Shown here piece after piece: positions 35,055 through 46,408 of a stretch of DNA of 64,000 nt; position 1 is the stretch's first letter, and each line of letters begins with the position of its first letter. The stretch covers positions 25,538,390 through 25,602,389 of the forward strand of contig OX637406.1 of NCBI GenBank assembly GCA_951799425.1. The letters are read 5' to 3'. A model generated the notes under the pieces. That model saw only the letters and a list, made by a program, of their open reading frames with translations. It was not told the DNA's origin and did no database searches. Both the position numbers and the translations under genes were made by a program. The DNA is from Ilex aquifolium (lineage: Eukaryota > Streptophyta > Magnoliopsida > Aquifoliales > Aquifoliaceae).

Positions 35055-36716
35055 TTCAGACTGTGAGCAAAAAAATGGATTTCTTTCCCTTCCAAACCAT
35101 CCTTAAAGCTACCCCATACACTCCAAACTCATCCAACACATGTTTAATGAAAATTCCCACATTATACATAGTCCATCCAAGTCATTTTACATACAACTTC
35201 ATACATTCATAATTCAAATCATAATTCAAAAGATAATGTTTTACAACGACATTTCAAATCACTTAGAGACCACATGTTGGCCTCTCTTCAAACTTGGCGC
35301 TCATCATGGGAACCATCCCTCGGCACACGACCCTCACCTGAAATGTTTCCCGTATAGGGTGAACACAACGCCCAGTAGAGAAAAATCCTACATTGGCTAC
35401 TCTTCCCCTAGATGCTCATGCTCATGTAATCACATACAACATAATAACCAATCCTTTCACTCAATTGTGCATGCTATGTTGGAATGCAAGAAAACCATGT
35501 CATGATATGAAATGTAACTCCCCCATGAACCTTAACCCAAACCCTTAGCGGCTTCCACCACAATGCAATGCAAATGTGTGTGAACCCGTCTATTGACGGA
35601 AAACATCCAATGACCGTTTTGAATAAGAAACCATTCGTTTTATAAAAATTCCGATCATCTTTGGATTCAACACATACAATGGTTGTTTTCATAACAAAGA
35701 TCCCTTGTGTTTTCTTTGGGCAACGGATTTGGTATCACAACCGCCGGCTCCGTGGGCCATGTCACTTTTCCGGAATTTCACCCTCGGAAAGTGGCTGAAC
35801 CAAGTGGTTTAGGGTTTCTCACCCAAGGAAGTCGCCATGCCCCTTCTTGCTTTACCCAACACAAGTCTTTCCTTATGCAATGCAACCGTGTAACTCCAAA
35901 AAGGATCGTTGATCCAATTTTTCCCCGAGTCTACACCCAAATCAAACACCAAGCTAGGTGTTGATTTACCCATGCATTACTCAATCCACACTCATGCCCA
36001 ATGCCAACGAATGTGATGATATATTCATGCTCAAAATGTAATGGCCACCACATGAGCAACATAATCATATGTTAAACATATCTAAAATCCATGGCAATCT
36101 TATCAATTGTATATGACTACCAAATCCCAACCATGTCAACATATCACAATCATATCTTGACAACATAGAGCATAATTTCAATTATCCCCATACACACAAA
36201 CATGTTATCACAATATAATTGAAATAACACCCATTTATCAACTAAGGCGTTGAAACAAACACCTTATGGGCACAAACCATAAATCACAAAGCATGCCTCC
36301 AAATAATTACCAAGTCACCTAGTGAATCATGTATGTAACTTTCCCATATATATATATATGTACATTCAACCCAAACTCTACCAACAACTAAGGATAGAAT
36401 AGGTCAAGGTAGGAAACCCCCTACCTCTTGGAGCGTAGTAGAAGTTGTAGAAAACCTCTAGGCACAAAGAAATCCAAAAACCTTGATTTTCTTCACCTTC
36501 GGTGGAATTCGTTGTTTTTGGTATGTAGAGAAAGCCCTTGTGACGGTGATCACTTCTCCCTTCTAGCTCGACGGAATCCGAGCGACGGAAAGTGGAGAAA
36601 TTGAAGGGAAAGAGCTTAAGAAATTAGGTTTTCTCTTTCTCTCTCTTTTCTCTCTCTTGGCCGGCCAAACAAAGACACAATTGGATAAAATCTGATTTTC
36701 TAAGATATTTATCCCC

Positions 36717-36724
36717 TATTTATA
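36717..36724 (-). promoter_or_regulatory. TATA box of element B 3' LTR
   Basis: TATAAATA on the minus strand, about 390 bases from the sense LTR start, followed downstream by GAGAGAGAAAAGAGAG. The copy in the 5' LTR is at 44459-44452. Confidence 0.75.
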
Positions 36725-37113
36725 GTTTTAAATACTCGGCCCACGTCGCGCCACGTGTCCTTCGCTTAATCGGGTCCGATTTCGTCCCGAAATGATTTAT
36801 TTGATCCCAGTTTAAGTTCAAATTAATTTTATTTGAACTTTAACTTAATTTTAAGGAAATTTTATAAAATTTATTTATGGGGACGTTCGTGAGATAAATC
36901 GCCACGTAGTCGCCTCGAACGACGTGTAAAATTCGACTACTTCGGAATTCGACGAAATTTGACTGGGTGACTCGTTTTCGCGATACGAATCCAACGGCGA
37001 ACCCCGTTTCCTCATCCGAGGTCTAGAACATATGTATTTTAAATACGTGCAGTAGTGGCAAATTACCATTTTGCCCTTTTTCAGAAAAAGTTCAAATTTT
37101 CCCGGGTTTCACA

Positions 37114-37124
37114 TTCTCCCCCCC
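37114..37124 (-). other. Polypurine tract of element B
   Basis: AAGGGGGGGAGAA on the minus strand directly before the 3' LTR. Confidence 0.85.
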
Positions 37125-37130
37125 TTAAAA

Positions 37131-37150
37131 GAATTTCGTCCCCGAAATTC
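37131..37150 (-). other. Pre-PPT hairpin with GGGA loop, element B
   Basis: The minus strand reads GAATTTCG-GGGA-CGAAATTC, a perfect 8-bp stem with a GNRA-type loop. It lies between the pol stop and the purine tract, as in element A. Confidence 0.8.
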
Positions 37151-37166
37151 ACCTACACATATACAT

Positions 37167-40100
37167 TTAATAGCATGCATACGCAGCAAGTAATGTACAC
37201 TCAATACCAAGCTGTAAGTATGTAAATGTACCTCTATCCTCATACAGGAAAGGGTAATTGGCACGCATGGTGTCCTCACGCTCCCATGTTGCCTCCTCTA
37301 CTCCCCGGTGCTGCCAAAGTACCTTCACCAGCTTCACAGTCTTGCCTCGCAAAACCTGTTCCCGGCTATCCATGATACGCACCGGTCCCTCCTCGAAGGT
37401 CCCATCCGCATCAATAGTCAACTCACCCCAATCCACCACATGTGTCGGATCTGGAGTATACTTCCGGAGCATAGAGACATGAAATACCGCATGAACACCC
37501 GATAAATTTGATAGTAACGCCAATCGGTAAGCAACTGCACCAACCCTCTCGAGTACCTCGAAGGGCCCGATATATCTCGGCGACAGTTTTCCACGCTTGC
37601 CGAACCTGACCACTCCTCTCGTAGGCATAACCTTTAAGAATACGTGATCTCCCACCTCAAACTCTAGAGGTCGCCGCCGTCTGTCGGCATAGCTCTTCTG
37701 CCTGCTCTGCGCCGTGAGAAGACGCTTTCGTATCACATCCACCTTCTCCGAGGTGTCTCTAACCAACTCTGGACCCGTAGAAGATCTTTCTCCTACCTCT
37801 GTCCAACAGACTGGAGAACGACAAGGTCTCCCATATAGTGCCTCGTAGGGTGCCATCTGTATGCTCGCCTGATAACTATTGTTATAAGCGAACTCCACCA
37901 AAGGTAAGTGATCCTCCCAGCTACCCTTGAAATCTAGGACGCATGCCCGTAGCATGTCCTCTAGTGTCTGGATAGTCCTCTCTGACTGACCATCCGTCTG
38001 GGGATGAAAAGCAGTGCTCATCATCAACTGAGTCCCCATAGCTCGCTGGAAACTCTCCCAAAAATGAGATGTGAATTTGGGGTCCCGATCCGATACTATA
38101 GATACGGGCACCCCATGCAACCGGACAATCTCCCGTACATACAACCTGCAGAATTCCTCCACTGTGAAGGTCATTCGTACAACCAAAAAATGTGCCGACT
38201 TCGTAAGCCGGTCCACTATCACCCACACCGCATCATGTCCCCGCGGTGTCCGTGGCAAGTGAGTCACAAAATTCATCGTGACATGCTCCCACTTCCACTC
38301 AGCTACCTCCAATGGCTGGAGTAACCCTGCAGGTCTCTGGTGTTCAGCCTTAACCTGCTGACACGTGAGACATCGACTCACAAAGTCACCAACCTGCCTC
38401 TTCATTCCACTCCAGTAATACTGGCGACGAAGATAGTGATACATCTTCGTGCCCCCTGGATGAACCGCAAAACGGGAACAATGAAATTCCCTAAGAATCT
38501 CCTCCCTTAGATCCGGAGATTGGGGAACCACAACCCTTCCTCGATACCGAAGACTACCATCCGAGTGAATGGTCCAGCCCTCGTCACCCGTACCTGCCTG
38601 TATACGATCCCGAATGGACAATAACTCTGTGTCCTGACTCTGGGACTCGATAACCCTGCTCAGTAGGGAAGACGTAGCCACCAAACTCCCCAAAGTACCC
38701 TGAGTCTGCCCCGTATAACGTAGCCCGAACTGTCCCACGGTCTCGAGCATCTGCCACTCTCGGGAAGCTACACTAGCCAAGACTCCCCGTGACTTCCGGC
38801 TAAGTGCATCAGCCACCACATTTGCCTTACCGGGGTGGTAATGCAAAGTGAAGTCATAGTCTTCCAGAAACTCCATCCACCTGCGTTGCCTCATGTTGAG
38901 GTCCCGCTGTGTAAAGATGTACTTCAGACTCTTGTGGTCCGAAAATACTTCAAACTGCTCACCGTATAGGTAGTGGCGCCAAGCCTTCAAGGCAAAGACA
39001 ATGGCCGCCAACTCCATATCGTGCGTAGGGTAATTCTGCTCGTGGTTCTTCAACTGTCGAGAACCATAAGCTACCACTCTCCCGGACTGCATCAACACGC
39101 ATCCAAGTCCGTCCTTGAAGGCATCACAATACACTATGTACCTCTGTCCCCTCTCTGGAACTATCAGAATAGGAGCTGAAGTAAGTCTCCTCTTCAACTC
39201 CTGGAATGCCTTCTCGCAAGAATCATTCCACTCGAACTTAACCTCTTTTTGGGTCAACCTAGTCATAGGTGAAGCTAGTCGGGAGAAGTCCTCAATGAAT
39301 CTTCTGTAATACCCTGCCAATCCCAAGAAACTACGTATCTCGAAGACTGACTTCGGCCTCTCCCAATTCATGACTGCCTCCACCTTCTCCGGGTCTACGG
39401 ATACACCCGAAGCCGATATCACATGTCCCAAAAACTTTACCTCAGTCAACCAAAATTCACACTTACTGAACTTGGCATACAACTGATGGTCTCTCAAGAT
39501 CTGAAGAACGATGCTCAAGTGACCCTCATGCTCCTCCTCAGACTTGGAATAGATCAAGATGTCGTCAACAAAAACCACGACAAACTGATCAAGGTAGGGT
39601 TGGAACACCCTATGCATGAGATCCATAAATGCTGCTGGGGCATTTGTCAATCCGAAAGGCATGACTGTGAACTCGAAATGCCCATTCCGTGTTCTAAACG
39701 CTGTCTTAGAGATATCTGCCTCTCTAACCCTCAACTGATGGTAACCGGTGCAGAGATCTATCTTAGAGTAGACCCGTGCCCCTCTCAGTTGATCAAACAA
39801 ATCATCTATCCTCGGCAAAGGATACCTATTCTTGATAGTAACCCTGTTCAACTGCCGGTAGTCAATGCATAGCCGAAGGGTCTTGTCCTTTTTCTTGGCA
39901 AACAATACCGGAGCGCCCCAAGGTGAGGTGCTCGGCCTAATAAATCCCCTGTCCAACAATTCCGGTAATTGGACCTTGAGTTCTTGCAACTCAGCAGGTG
40001 CCATCCTATGTGGAGTCATAGAAATGGGCGAAGTGCCAGGATGTAACTCAATGGTAAAGTCTACATCCCTATGTGGAGGTAATCCCGGTAGTTCATCCGG

Positions 40101-41804
40101 AAAAACATCCTTATACTCACACACGACCTGAGGTAGACCCAACTCCTGTCTCGCTTCGTCTTCTAGGTTAAGGCTTGCTAGCCAACCCATCAACTGCCCG
40201 TGCCATCTAGAGTCATACACGGCTTGGGGTAAAGCATCGTGCTTATCTCCCTGAAATTTGAAACAAACACCCTCAGGCGTATAAGCAGTGACCCTCTTCC
40301 GATAACAGTCAATCACAACACGGTGTGCCGTCAACCAATCCATCCCTAGGATGACATCAAACTCCGACATGTCCATGACCCAAAGGTCCACGGTGAGTAG
40401 AGTCCCTGAGATCTCTAACTCACACCCCCGACATATCTGATTAACCCTCACCCTAGTACCTAGGGGAGAACTCACATGCAACGGCTCTTCTAAGGTCTCA
40501 ACCTCTAAGCCCAAATCATTCACACATGATGCAGCAATAAAAGAATGCGATGCACCAGAATCAAATAACACTCTAGTCCATAGGCGAGAGAGTAGAAATG
40601 TACCCTGTATCACCGACTGATCCGCCAGCTCAGTCTGAGGTATCATGGCGTAGACACGCCCCTGGGTCCCTGAAGTCCCGGCCTGTGAGCCCTGGCCTCG
40701 ACCTCTACCCGTGCCCTGGCCCATCTGGCCTGCTTGCGGAGTTCCCGCTCGAAAGGTAGTAGGAACTGGTGCAGCACCCTGAGACTGGTACTGGCCCCTT
40801 TGACCCATGGTAGGGTAAGTAGGAGTAAACTGTGTCAGCGGCTGTCCCACAGAAGACTGGGATTGGGATGTCCCATAGCTCTGGGATCCTTGCCGTTGAG
40901 GACAGTCTCTCTTCATGTGCCTAGGCTGGTGGCAATAAAAACAAGTCCGTTGGCCCGCCTGGTTACGATTTCTCCCTCCTTGGGAAGACTGACCCTGGCC
41001 TTGGCCTTGATAGCCGCGGCCCTGCCCTTGGTAACCCTGCGGAACAGAAGTCCTTTGCCTCTTTCCCGCACCCGAAGAAGAAGTTTGACTCTCCTTTTTC
41101 TTGCCTTTGTCACCCGCTTCCCGGATGTTGCGTGCACTCTCAAACTCTCTCTCAATAGCCAATGCAGTCTTGACTATCAGATCGAAGTCTTGCAGGAGAA
41201 GTCCCGCAATCTTGCTTCGAATGGACAATTTCAGTCCATCCTCGAACTTCTGTACTTTGGCTATATCTGAGGCCACATAATCATCAGCATAACGTGCCAA
41301 CTCCGTGAACTTGGCCACGTATTCCAGCACACTCATAGTTCCCTGCCTCAATTCTAGGAACTCAGTAGCCTTAGCGCGTCGAGCGCTTGCCGGAAAATAC
41401 TTCCCCATAAAGAGCTCTTTGAACTCTTCCCACGTCATGGTCTCCAAATTTCTGGAGTCCTTCACCCAATCCCACCATAGTTGGGACTCATCCTCCAGCT
41501 GAAAAGTCGCCAGAGTCACCTTGGTGGCATCGGAAGTGATCTCCATAGCCCTCAAGATTTTCTCCACTTGCCGAATCCAACGGTCAGCTACCATTGGATC
41601 CGCCCCTCCCAGAAAGGCCGAAGGATTGTGGGCCTTGAACTTCTGAAGGTGACTAGTGCCTCCTTGGCTTCCGCTTGCACTAGACTGTGCAATGGTGGCA
41701 GCCGCCATGCCAATAGCCTCGATAAAGGCCTGTGGATCAAAGGCCGGTGGTGGTTGGTTGTTGTTCCGTCCACCGCCTCGACGTCCTCTTCCTCGACTAG
41801 CCAT
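37167..41804 (-). CDS. Ty3/gypsy (Tekay) gag-pol polyprotein, uninterrupted, 1545 residues
   Basis: The ATG at 41804 starts an open frame to 37167. Domains by residue: RG-rich start; capsid-type gag about 60-230; CCHC knuckle ([14 protein letters not shown]) about 285-298; protease DSGASHSF about 413; RT about 580-760 with [14 protein letters not shown] and the catalytic VDDILIYS near 748; RNase H from [10 protein letters not shown] (about 891) to [10 protein letters not shown]; integrase HHCC zinc domain about 1115-1150. The core has the second Asp (VSDRDPKF, about 1239) and Glu (GQSERTIQ, about 1277). A chromodomain-like C-terminus ([17 protein letters not shown]) lies near 1490. The first integrase catalytic position reads [12 protein letters not shown]: Asn at residue 1178 (38273-38271) where the family has Asp. 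With that residue lost, strand transfer should fail unless supplied in trans. Everything else looks intact. Confidence 0.96.
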   Translation of the reverse strand: MASRGRGRRGGGRNNNQPPPAFDPQAFIEAIGMAAATIAQSSASGSQGGTSHLQKFKAHNPSAFLGGADPMVADRWIRQVEKILRAMEITSDATKVTLATFQLEDESQLWWDWVKDSRNLETMTWEEFKELFMGKYFPASARRAKATEFLELRQGTMSVLEYVAKFTELARYADDYVASDIAKVQKFEDGLKLSIRSKIAGLLLQDFDLIVKTALAIEREFESARNIREAGDKGKKKESQTSSSGAGKRQRTSVPQGYQGQGRGYQGQGQGQSSQGGRNRNQAGQRTCFYCHQPRHMKRDCPQRQGSQSYGTSQSQSSVGQPLTQFTPTYPTMGQRGQYQSQGAAPVPTTFRAGTPQAGQMGQGTGRGRGQGSQAGTSGTQGRVYAMIPQTELADQSVIQGTFLLSRLWTRVLFDSGASHSFIAASCVNDLGLEVETLEEPLHVSSPLGTRVRVNQICRGCELEISGTLLTVDLWVMDMSEFDVILGMDWLTAHRVVIDCYRKRVTAYTPEGVCFKFQGDKHDALPQAVYDSRWHGQLMGWLASLNLEDEARQELGLPQVVCEYKDVFPDELPGLPPHRDVDFTIELHPGTSPISMTPHRMAPAELQELKVQLPELLDRGFIRPSTSPWGAPVLFAKKKDKTLRLCIDYRQLNRVTIKNRYPLPRIDDLFDQLRGARVYSKIDLCTGYHQLRVREADISKTAFRTRNGHFEFTVMPFGLTNAPAAFMDLMHRVFQPYLDQFVVVFVDDILIYSKSEEEHEGHLSIVLQILRDHQLYAKFSKCEFWLTEVKFLGHVISASGVSVDPEKVEAVMNWERPKSVFEIRSFLGLAGYYRRFIEDFSRLASPMTRLTQKEVKFEWNDSCEKAFQELKRRLTSAPILIVPERGQRYIVYCDAFKDGLGCVLMQSGRVVAYGSRQLKNHEQNYPTHDMELAAIVFALKAWRHYLYGEQFEVFSDHKSLKYIFTQRDLNMRQRRWMEFLEDYDFTLHYHPGKANVVADALSRKSRGVLASVASREWQMLETVGQFGLRYTGQTQGTLGSLVATSSLLSRVIESQSQDTELLSIRDRIQAGTGDEGWTIHSDGSLRYRGRVVVPQSPDLREEILREFHCSRFAVHPGGTKMYHYLRRQYYWSGMKRQVGDFVSRCLTCQQVKAEHQRPAGLLQPLEVAEWKWEHVTMNFVTHLPRTPRGHDAVWVIVDRLTKSAHFLVVRMTFTVEEFCRLYVREIVRLHGVPVSIVSDRDPKFTSHFWESFQRAMGTQLMMSTAFHPQTDGQSERTIQTLEDMLRACVLDFKGSWEDHLPLVEFAYNNSYQASIQMAPYEALYGRPCRSPVCWTEVGERSSTGPELVRDTSEKVDVIRKRLLTAQSRQKSYADRRRRPLEFEVGDHVFLKVMPTRGVVRFGKRGKLSPRYIGPFEVLERVGAVAYRLALLSNLSGVHAVFHVSMLRKYTPDPTHVVDWGELTIDADGTFEEGPVRIMDSREQVLRGKTVKLVKVLWQHRGVEEATWEREDTMRANYPFLYEDRGTFTYLQLGIECTLLAAYACY

Positions 41805-42139
41805 CTATATTTGTCAGATAGCAAACAAGTCTCACAAAGTATCCCAGAGTAGGGATAACATTTTATCACTGAGAAACTTCTCTTTGTCTCACTAGTAGAA
41901 CATATGTCACCCACTAGTAGGCATTTACACCATGAACTATACCATTCATCACTTTTCCACTCCCAAGGTTATGTTTTCTAACCTAGTGTGTTCATTCACA
42001 TATACATTCTACAATGCATATTAGTATCATGTCATGTAGCACATAACATATAGCAACCCACAACAATTAACATGTATGCACATGAAATGCAATGGTCTAG
42101 ACCCAATGCCCAACAAGCCTAGGTAAACCGTATAACTAA

Positions 42140-42151
42140 GCTCTGATACCA
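42140..42151 (-). other. Primer-binding site of element B (initiator Met-tRNA)
   Basis: TGGTATCAGAGC on the minus strand, three bases inside the 5' LTR boundary. It is the same primer as in element A. Confidence 0.9.
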
Positions 42152-42154
42152 AGC

Positions 42155-44849
42155 TGTGACGCCCCAAAACCCGGGGGTCCTTTATTAACCGTTGACCATC
42201 CGTCAACCCGCGGAAATACTCGTGATAGTCGTATAACCCGACACCACGTCATTCACATGCTTTTAACCGGATTTACCATCCACAAGGTCAATTATACCTC
42301 AATTTATGTCAATTTATGTCATAGGAACCAAAGAAAACAAAGCCCAAAAGCATGGCTAAGCATTTTGAAAATTTCAAATTTTTTGGAAAACCTTCCGGAA
42401 GGTCGACATACACCTACCGGAAGGTCGCTGAAAGAACAGTTAAATGAAAAGAATCAAATGCAAGAACTTCCGGAAGGTCGACATCAGTAGCAAAAACCTT
42501 CCGGAAGGTTCATTCCAGTAGCCAAAACCTTCCGGAAGGTTCATTCCAGAAAACAAAACCTTCCGGAAGATTTTGGCAGTCAAAAAGAAACCCAAGGCAA
42601 AACCTTCCGGAAGGTCCATTCCAGTAGACAAGTCCTTCCGGTAGGTTTTACTCCAGTAGCTAAAATCTTCCGGAAGGTTCATTCCAGTGGGCAAAACCTT
42701 CCGGAAGGTATTAGCTGTGAACAAGGCATTCAGGGTTTTTAGCAAAACCTTCCGGAAGGCCGACATACACCTTCCGGTAGGTTTTCAGACTGTGAGCAAA
42801 AAAATGGATTTCTTTCCCTTCCAAACCATCCTTAAAGCTACCCCATACACTCCAAACTCATCCAACACATGTTTAATGAAAATTCCCACATTATACATAG
42901 TCCATCCAAGTCATTTTACATACAACTTCATACATTCATAATTCAAATCATAATTCAAAAGATAATGTTTTACAACGACATTTCAAATCACTTAGAGACC
43001 ACATGTTGGCCTCTCTTCAAACTTGGCGCTCATCATGGGAACCATCCCTCGGCACACGACCCTCACCTGAAATGTTTCCCGTATAGGGTGAGCACAACGC
43101 CCAGTAGAGAAAAATCCTACAATGGCTACTCTTCCCCTAGATGCTCATGCTCATGTAATCACATACAACATAATAACCAATCCTTTCACTCAATTGTGCA
43201 TGCTATGTTGGAATGCAAGAAAACCATGTCATGATATGAAATGTAACTCCCCCATGAACCTTAACCCAAACCCTTAGCAGCTTCCACCACAATGCAATGC
43301 AAATGTGTGTGAATCCGTCTATTGACGGAAAACGTCCAATGACCGTTTTGAATAAGAAACCATTCGTTTTATAAAAATTCCGATCATCTTTGGATTCAAC
43401 CCATACAATGGTTGTTTTCATAACAAAGATCCCTTGTGTTTTCTTTGGGCAACGGATTTGGTATCACAACCGCCGGCTCCGTGGGCCATGTCACTTTTCT
43501 GGAATTTCACCCCCGGAAAGTGGCTGAACCAAGTGGTTTAGGGTTTCTCACCCAAGGAAGTCGCCATGCCCCTTCTTGCTTTACCCAACACAAGTCTTTC
43601 CTTATGCAATGCAACCGTGTAACTCCAAAAAGGATCGTCGATCCAATTTTTCCCCGAGTCTACACCCAAATCAAACACCAAGCTAGGTGTTGATTTACCC
43701 ATGCATTACTCAATCCACACTCATGCCCAATGCCAACGAATGTGATGATATATTCATGCTCAAAATGTAATGGCCACCACATGAGCAACATAATCATATG
43801 TTCAACATATCTAAAATCCATGGCAATCTTATCAATTGTATATGACTACTAAATCCCAACCATGTCAACATATCACAATCATATCTTGACAACATAGAGC
43901 ATAATTTCAATTATCCCCATACACACAAACATGTTATCACAATATAATTGAAATAACACCCATTTATCAACTAAGGCGTTGAAACAAACACCTTATGGGC
44001 ACAAACCATAAATCACAAAGCATGCCTCCAAATAATTACCAAGTCACCTAGTGAATCATGTATGTAACTTTCCCATATATATATATATATATATGTACAT
44101 TCAACCCAAACTCTACCAACAACTAAGGATAGAATAGGTCAAGGTAGGAAACCCCCTACCTCTTGGAGCGTAGTAGAAGTTGTAGAAAACCTCTAGGCAC
44201 AAAGAAATCCAAAAACCTTGATTTTCTTCACCTTCGGTGGAATTCGTTGTTTTTGGTATGTAGAGAAAGCCCTTGTGACGGTGATCACTTCTCCCTTCTA
44301 GCTCGACGGAATCCGAGCGACGGAAAGTGGAGAAATTGAAGGGAAAGAGCTTAAGAAATTAGGTTTTCTCTTTCTCTCTCTTTTCTCTCTCTTGGCCGGC
44401 CAAACAAAGACACAATTGGGCAAAATCTGATTTTCTAAGATATTTATCCCCTATTTATAGTTTTAAATACTCGGCCCACGTCGCGCCACGTGTCCTTCGC
44501 TTAATCGGGTCCGATTTCGTCCCGAAACGATTTATTTGATCCCAGTTTAAGTTCAAATTAATTTTATTTGAACTTTAACTTAATTTTAAGGAAATTTTAT
44601 AAAATTTATTTATGGGGACGTTCGTGAGATAAATCGCCACGTAGTCGCCTCGAACGACGTGTAAAATCCGACTATTTCGGAATTCGACGAAATTTGACTG
44701 GGTGACTCGTTTTCGCGATACGAATCCAACGGCGAACCCCGTTTCCTCATCCGAGGTCTAGAACATATGTATTTTAAATACGTGCAGTAGTGGCAAATTA
44801 CCATTTTGCCCTTTTTCAGAAAAAAGTTCAAATTTTCCCGGGTTTCACC
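42155..44849 (-). repeat. 5' LTR of element B
   Basis: 2695 bp and nearly identical to 34404-37113. The outermost base is C instead of A (44849), so the sense LTR begins GG rather than TG; this change must postdate insertion. The AT microsatellite (44074-44094) is longer than in the left LTR (36349-36361). Confidence 0.95.
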
Positions 44850-44854
44850 TCAGT
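44850..44854. repeat. Target duplication of element B, right copy
   Basis: TCAGT, matching 34399-34403. Confidence 0.9.
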
Positions 44855-45915
44855 AGCCTCAATATCTCAGCTTGATTCTGCTCATAATCATCCATAAGTT
44901 GATTGATCTGGGTGATGTTGGTACCGAGCTGGGTAACAGTGGTGTCCAACCCTAGTAGAATCGGTCTGCCGGTCATGTCATCCACTGGTATATATGGCTG
45001 ATCTTCTTGTGGATGAGGCTGCTTTAGTGGGAAAAATTCTTCAGGTGCTTGGAACGGCTCTTCTTGTGGTGCTGGTGGTACTTCAAGTTGATCTTCAGGC
45101 TGTACTTCATGGCTTTTCTTCAAAGAGGTTTTATCTAACGGTGCAAAATGCTCCACCATTTTCCATGAAGGATCTACAATCACTCCCTTGTCCCTGCATA
45201 ACTGAGAAACTAACATAGCATATGGGAGTGAGGGTTTCTTTCTTTGCACAGTAAGCAACATTTGATCCATAATGAGGTTCGGAAGATCAATCGTGTGTCC
45301 CATCCCAAAGGCATATAGGAAGTAGGCCTGCTCAATATAAATTTGATTTTTCTGGGCTCAGGGTAACAGATTATTCACTGGAATCAAATTTAAAATTCGG
45401 TATTTGTCTGTCAAGTCTCCTTGCTTTATGTATTTATGTGGCCTTCCCCATTCATAATCTGGATTGCCCGTCAATTCTATCCCTACATTAGTTAAATCAG
45501 GCAATTGAGTGTAAGAATATTGCGGGTTGGGTGGTCTTTGCATGAGATGAAACATATCGGCTATAGTAGCCGGTGTAACTTGAAAAGCTCTACCCCAAAC
45601 AAACACACAAAGTTGTCTTTCCCCAGTTATTTCTACATTACTATAAAACTCACGGACCAAACAGTCATATGCAGGAGCAAAAAACTTAACATAATCTTCA
45701 TAAATTACTGGCCTTTTAGGAATGACAGTTTTAGAGAGAAAATAAGCATCATACCAGGCTTGTTGATCAACCTTTTCAAAAATCACCTCATTGTAGACAT
45801 TTCCTGGCTGGGGTTGTTGCAGAGGTTCTTCAAGTTGCGGAGGTTGATCCCTTTTTGCTCGACTCGAAGAACCTCTCGTTCTTTGTCTTGAATCAATCTT
45901 TTTATTGATTTCTCT
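44850..45915 (-). pseudogene. ORF3 of element F (putative plant transposon protein domain), split by element B
   Basis: Minus-strand frame open from 45915 except for one TGA at 45360-45358. It continues across the element B insertion to a stop at 34364, about 360 codons in all. The N-terminal part has VREFYSNVEITGERQLCVFV and GRAFQVTPATIADMFHL. This is the Transposase_32 / putative plant transposon protein pattern that accompanies Athila-like elements in the env-like position. The C-terminal part is acidic and proline-rich with a helical QLGTNITQINQLMDDYEQNQ stretch. No ATG is found between the upstream stop (45918-45916) and the domain; an ATA sits where a start would fit. The function of this family is not established. 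Confidence 0.85.
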
Positions 45916-46109
45916 CTAAATACTTGTTTTCAACTGATTTTAAATGGTAGAAATCTTGAAAATGATATGGGTAAGTGAATGATAGGAGAAAATTTGAAGA
46001 AAAATGGTTAAATGTAGCAGATTTGAGAACAAATCCTTGAGGAAAGCCGCTGGTTTTGAATTTCAGGCTGCGAGGGAACTTGGAACTGATCGGTTATGGG
46101 GCTGATAGG

Positions 46110-46117
46110 TATTTATA
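46110..46117 (-). promoter_or_regulatory. TATA box upstream of ORF3 in element F
   Basis: TATAAATA on the minus strand, about 195 bases before the ORF3 open frame. The palindromes lie 11 bases upstream. Confidence 0.65.
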
Positions 46118-46125
46118 TCTACACT

Positions 46126-46160
46126 ACCGTCCGGACGCCAGTACCACCGTTCGGACGGTC
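46126..46160. promoter_or_regulatory. LTR-like palindrome unit upstream of ORF3 in element F
   Basis: Two CpG palindromes (ACCGTCCGGACGCC and ACCGTTCGGACGGT) with a six- to seven-base spacer. Aligned with the LTR unit at 32363-32396 on the same strand, about 31 of 36 positions agree by eye. With the TATA box this makes a candidate internal promoter for ORF3. Confidence 0.75.
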
Positions 46161-46408
46161 CTTGTACACTGGAATTTGCATTGCATGCACTACTGACTTC
46201 TGCTTTCTTCAGTCTCCTGCAGTTACAAAATTAATTACGACTTTAAAAATTCTACATAACTTGCTAACCGCTCTTTTTTTTTTTTAAAAAACAAAACTTG
46301 GTTTTATTAATTATTAATTATTTACTCATTTTCCTAATTTAATCTATAGCTATTTATATTTTATGTACCATTTCCAGAATTATGCATTAATCACATCTAA
46401 TCAGAATC

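Larger units (their letters stand above)
34404..37113 (-). repeat. 3' LTR of element B
   Basis: 2710 bp, TGTGACG to TTTCACA on the plus strand. A TATA box (minus strand) is at 36724-36717, so the R-U5 part is long. The palindrome cluster lies in the last 650 bases of the sense LTR. Confidence 0.95.
34404..44849 (-). mobile_element. Tekay/Del-type Ty3/gypsy element B, full length, minus strand
   Basis: LTRs are at 34404-37113 and 42155-44849, with a TCAGT target duplication, primer-binding site, single open gag-pol and purine tract. By hand the LTRs differ by about 23 substitutions plus a 21-bp repeat unit, an AT microsatellite length change and a one-base indel (about 0.85 percent). B is therefore slightly younger than element A. 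It lies in F's ORF3. Confidence 0.97.

Noticed and set aside
35140..35505. 121-codon frame in the LTRs of element B (also 42869-43234)
   Set aside because: Present only because both LTRs are near identical. It is antisense to the element and has no recognisable domain.
40734..41270. 178-codon plus-strand frame inside element B, and other plus-strand frames at 37.2-41.9 kb
   Set aside because: Antisense shadows of the gag-pol frame, with arginine/serine/leucine-rich composition and no domain.
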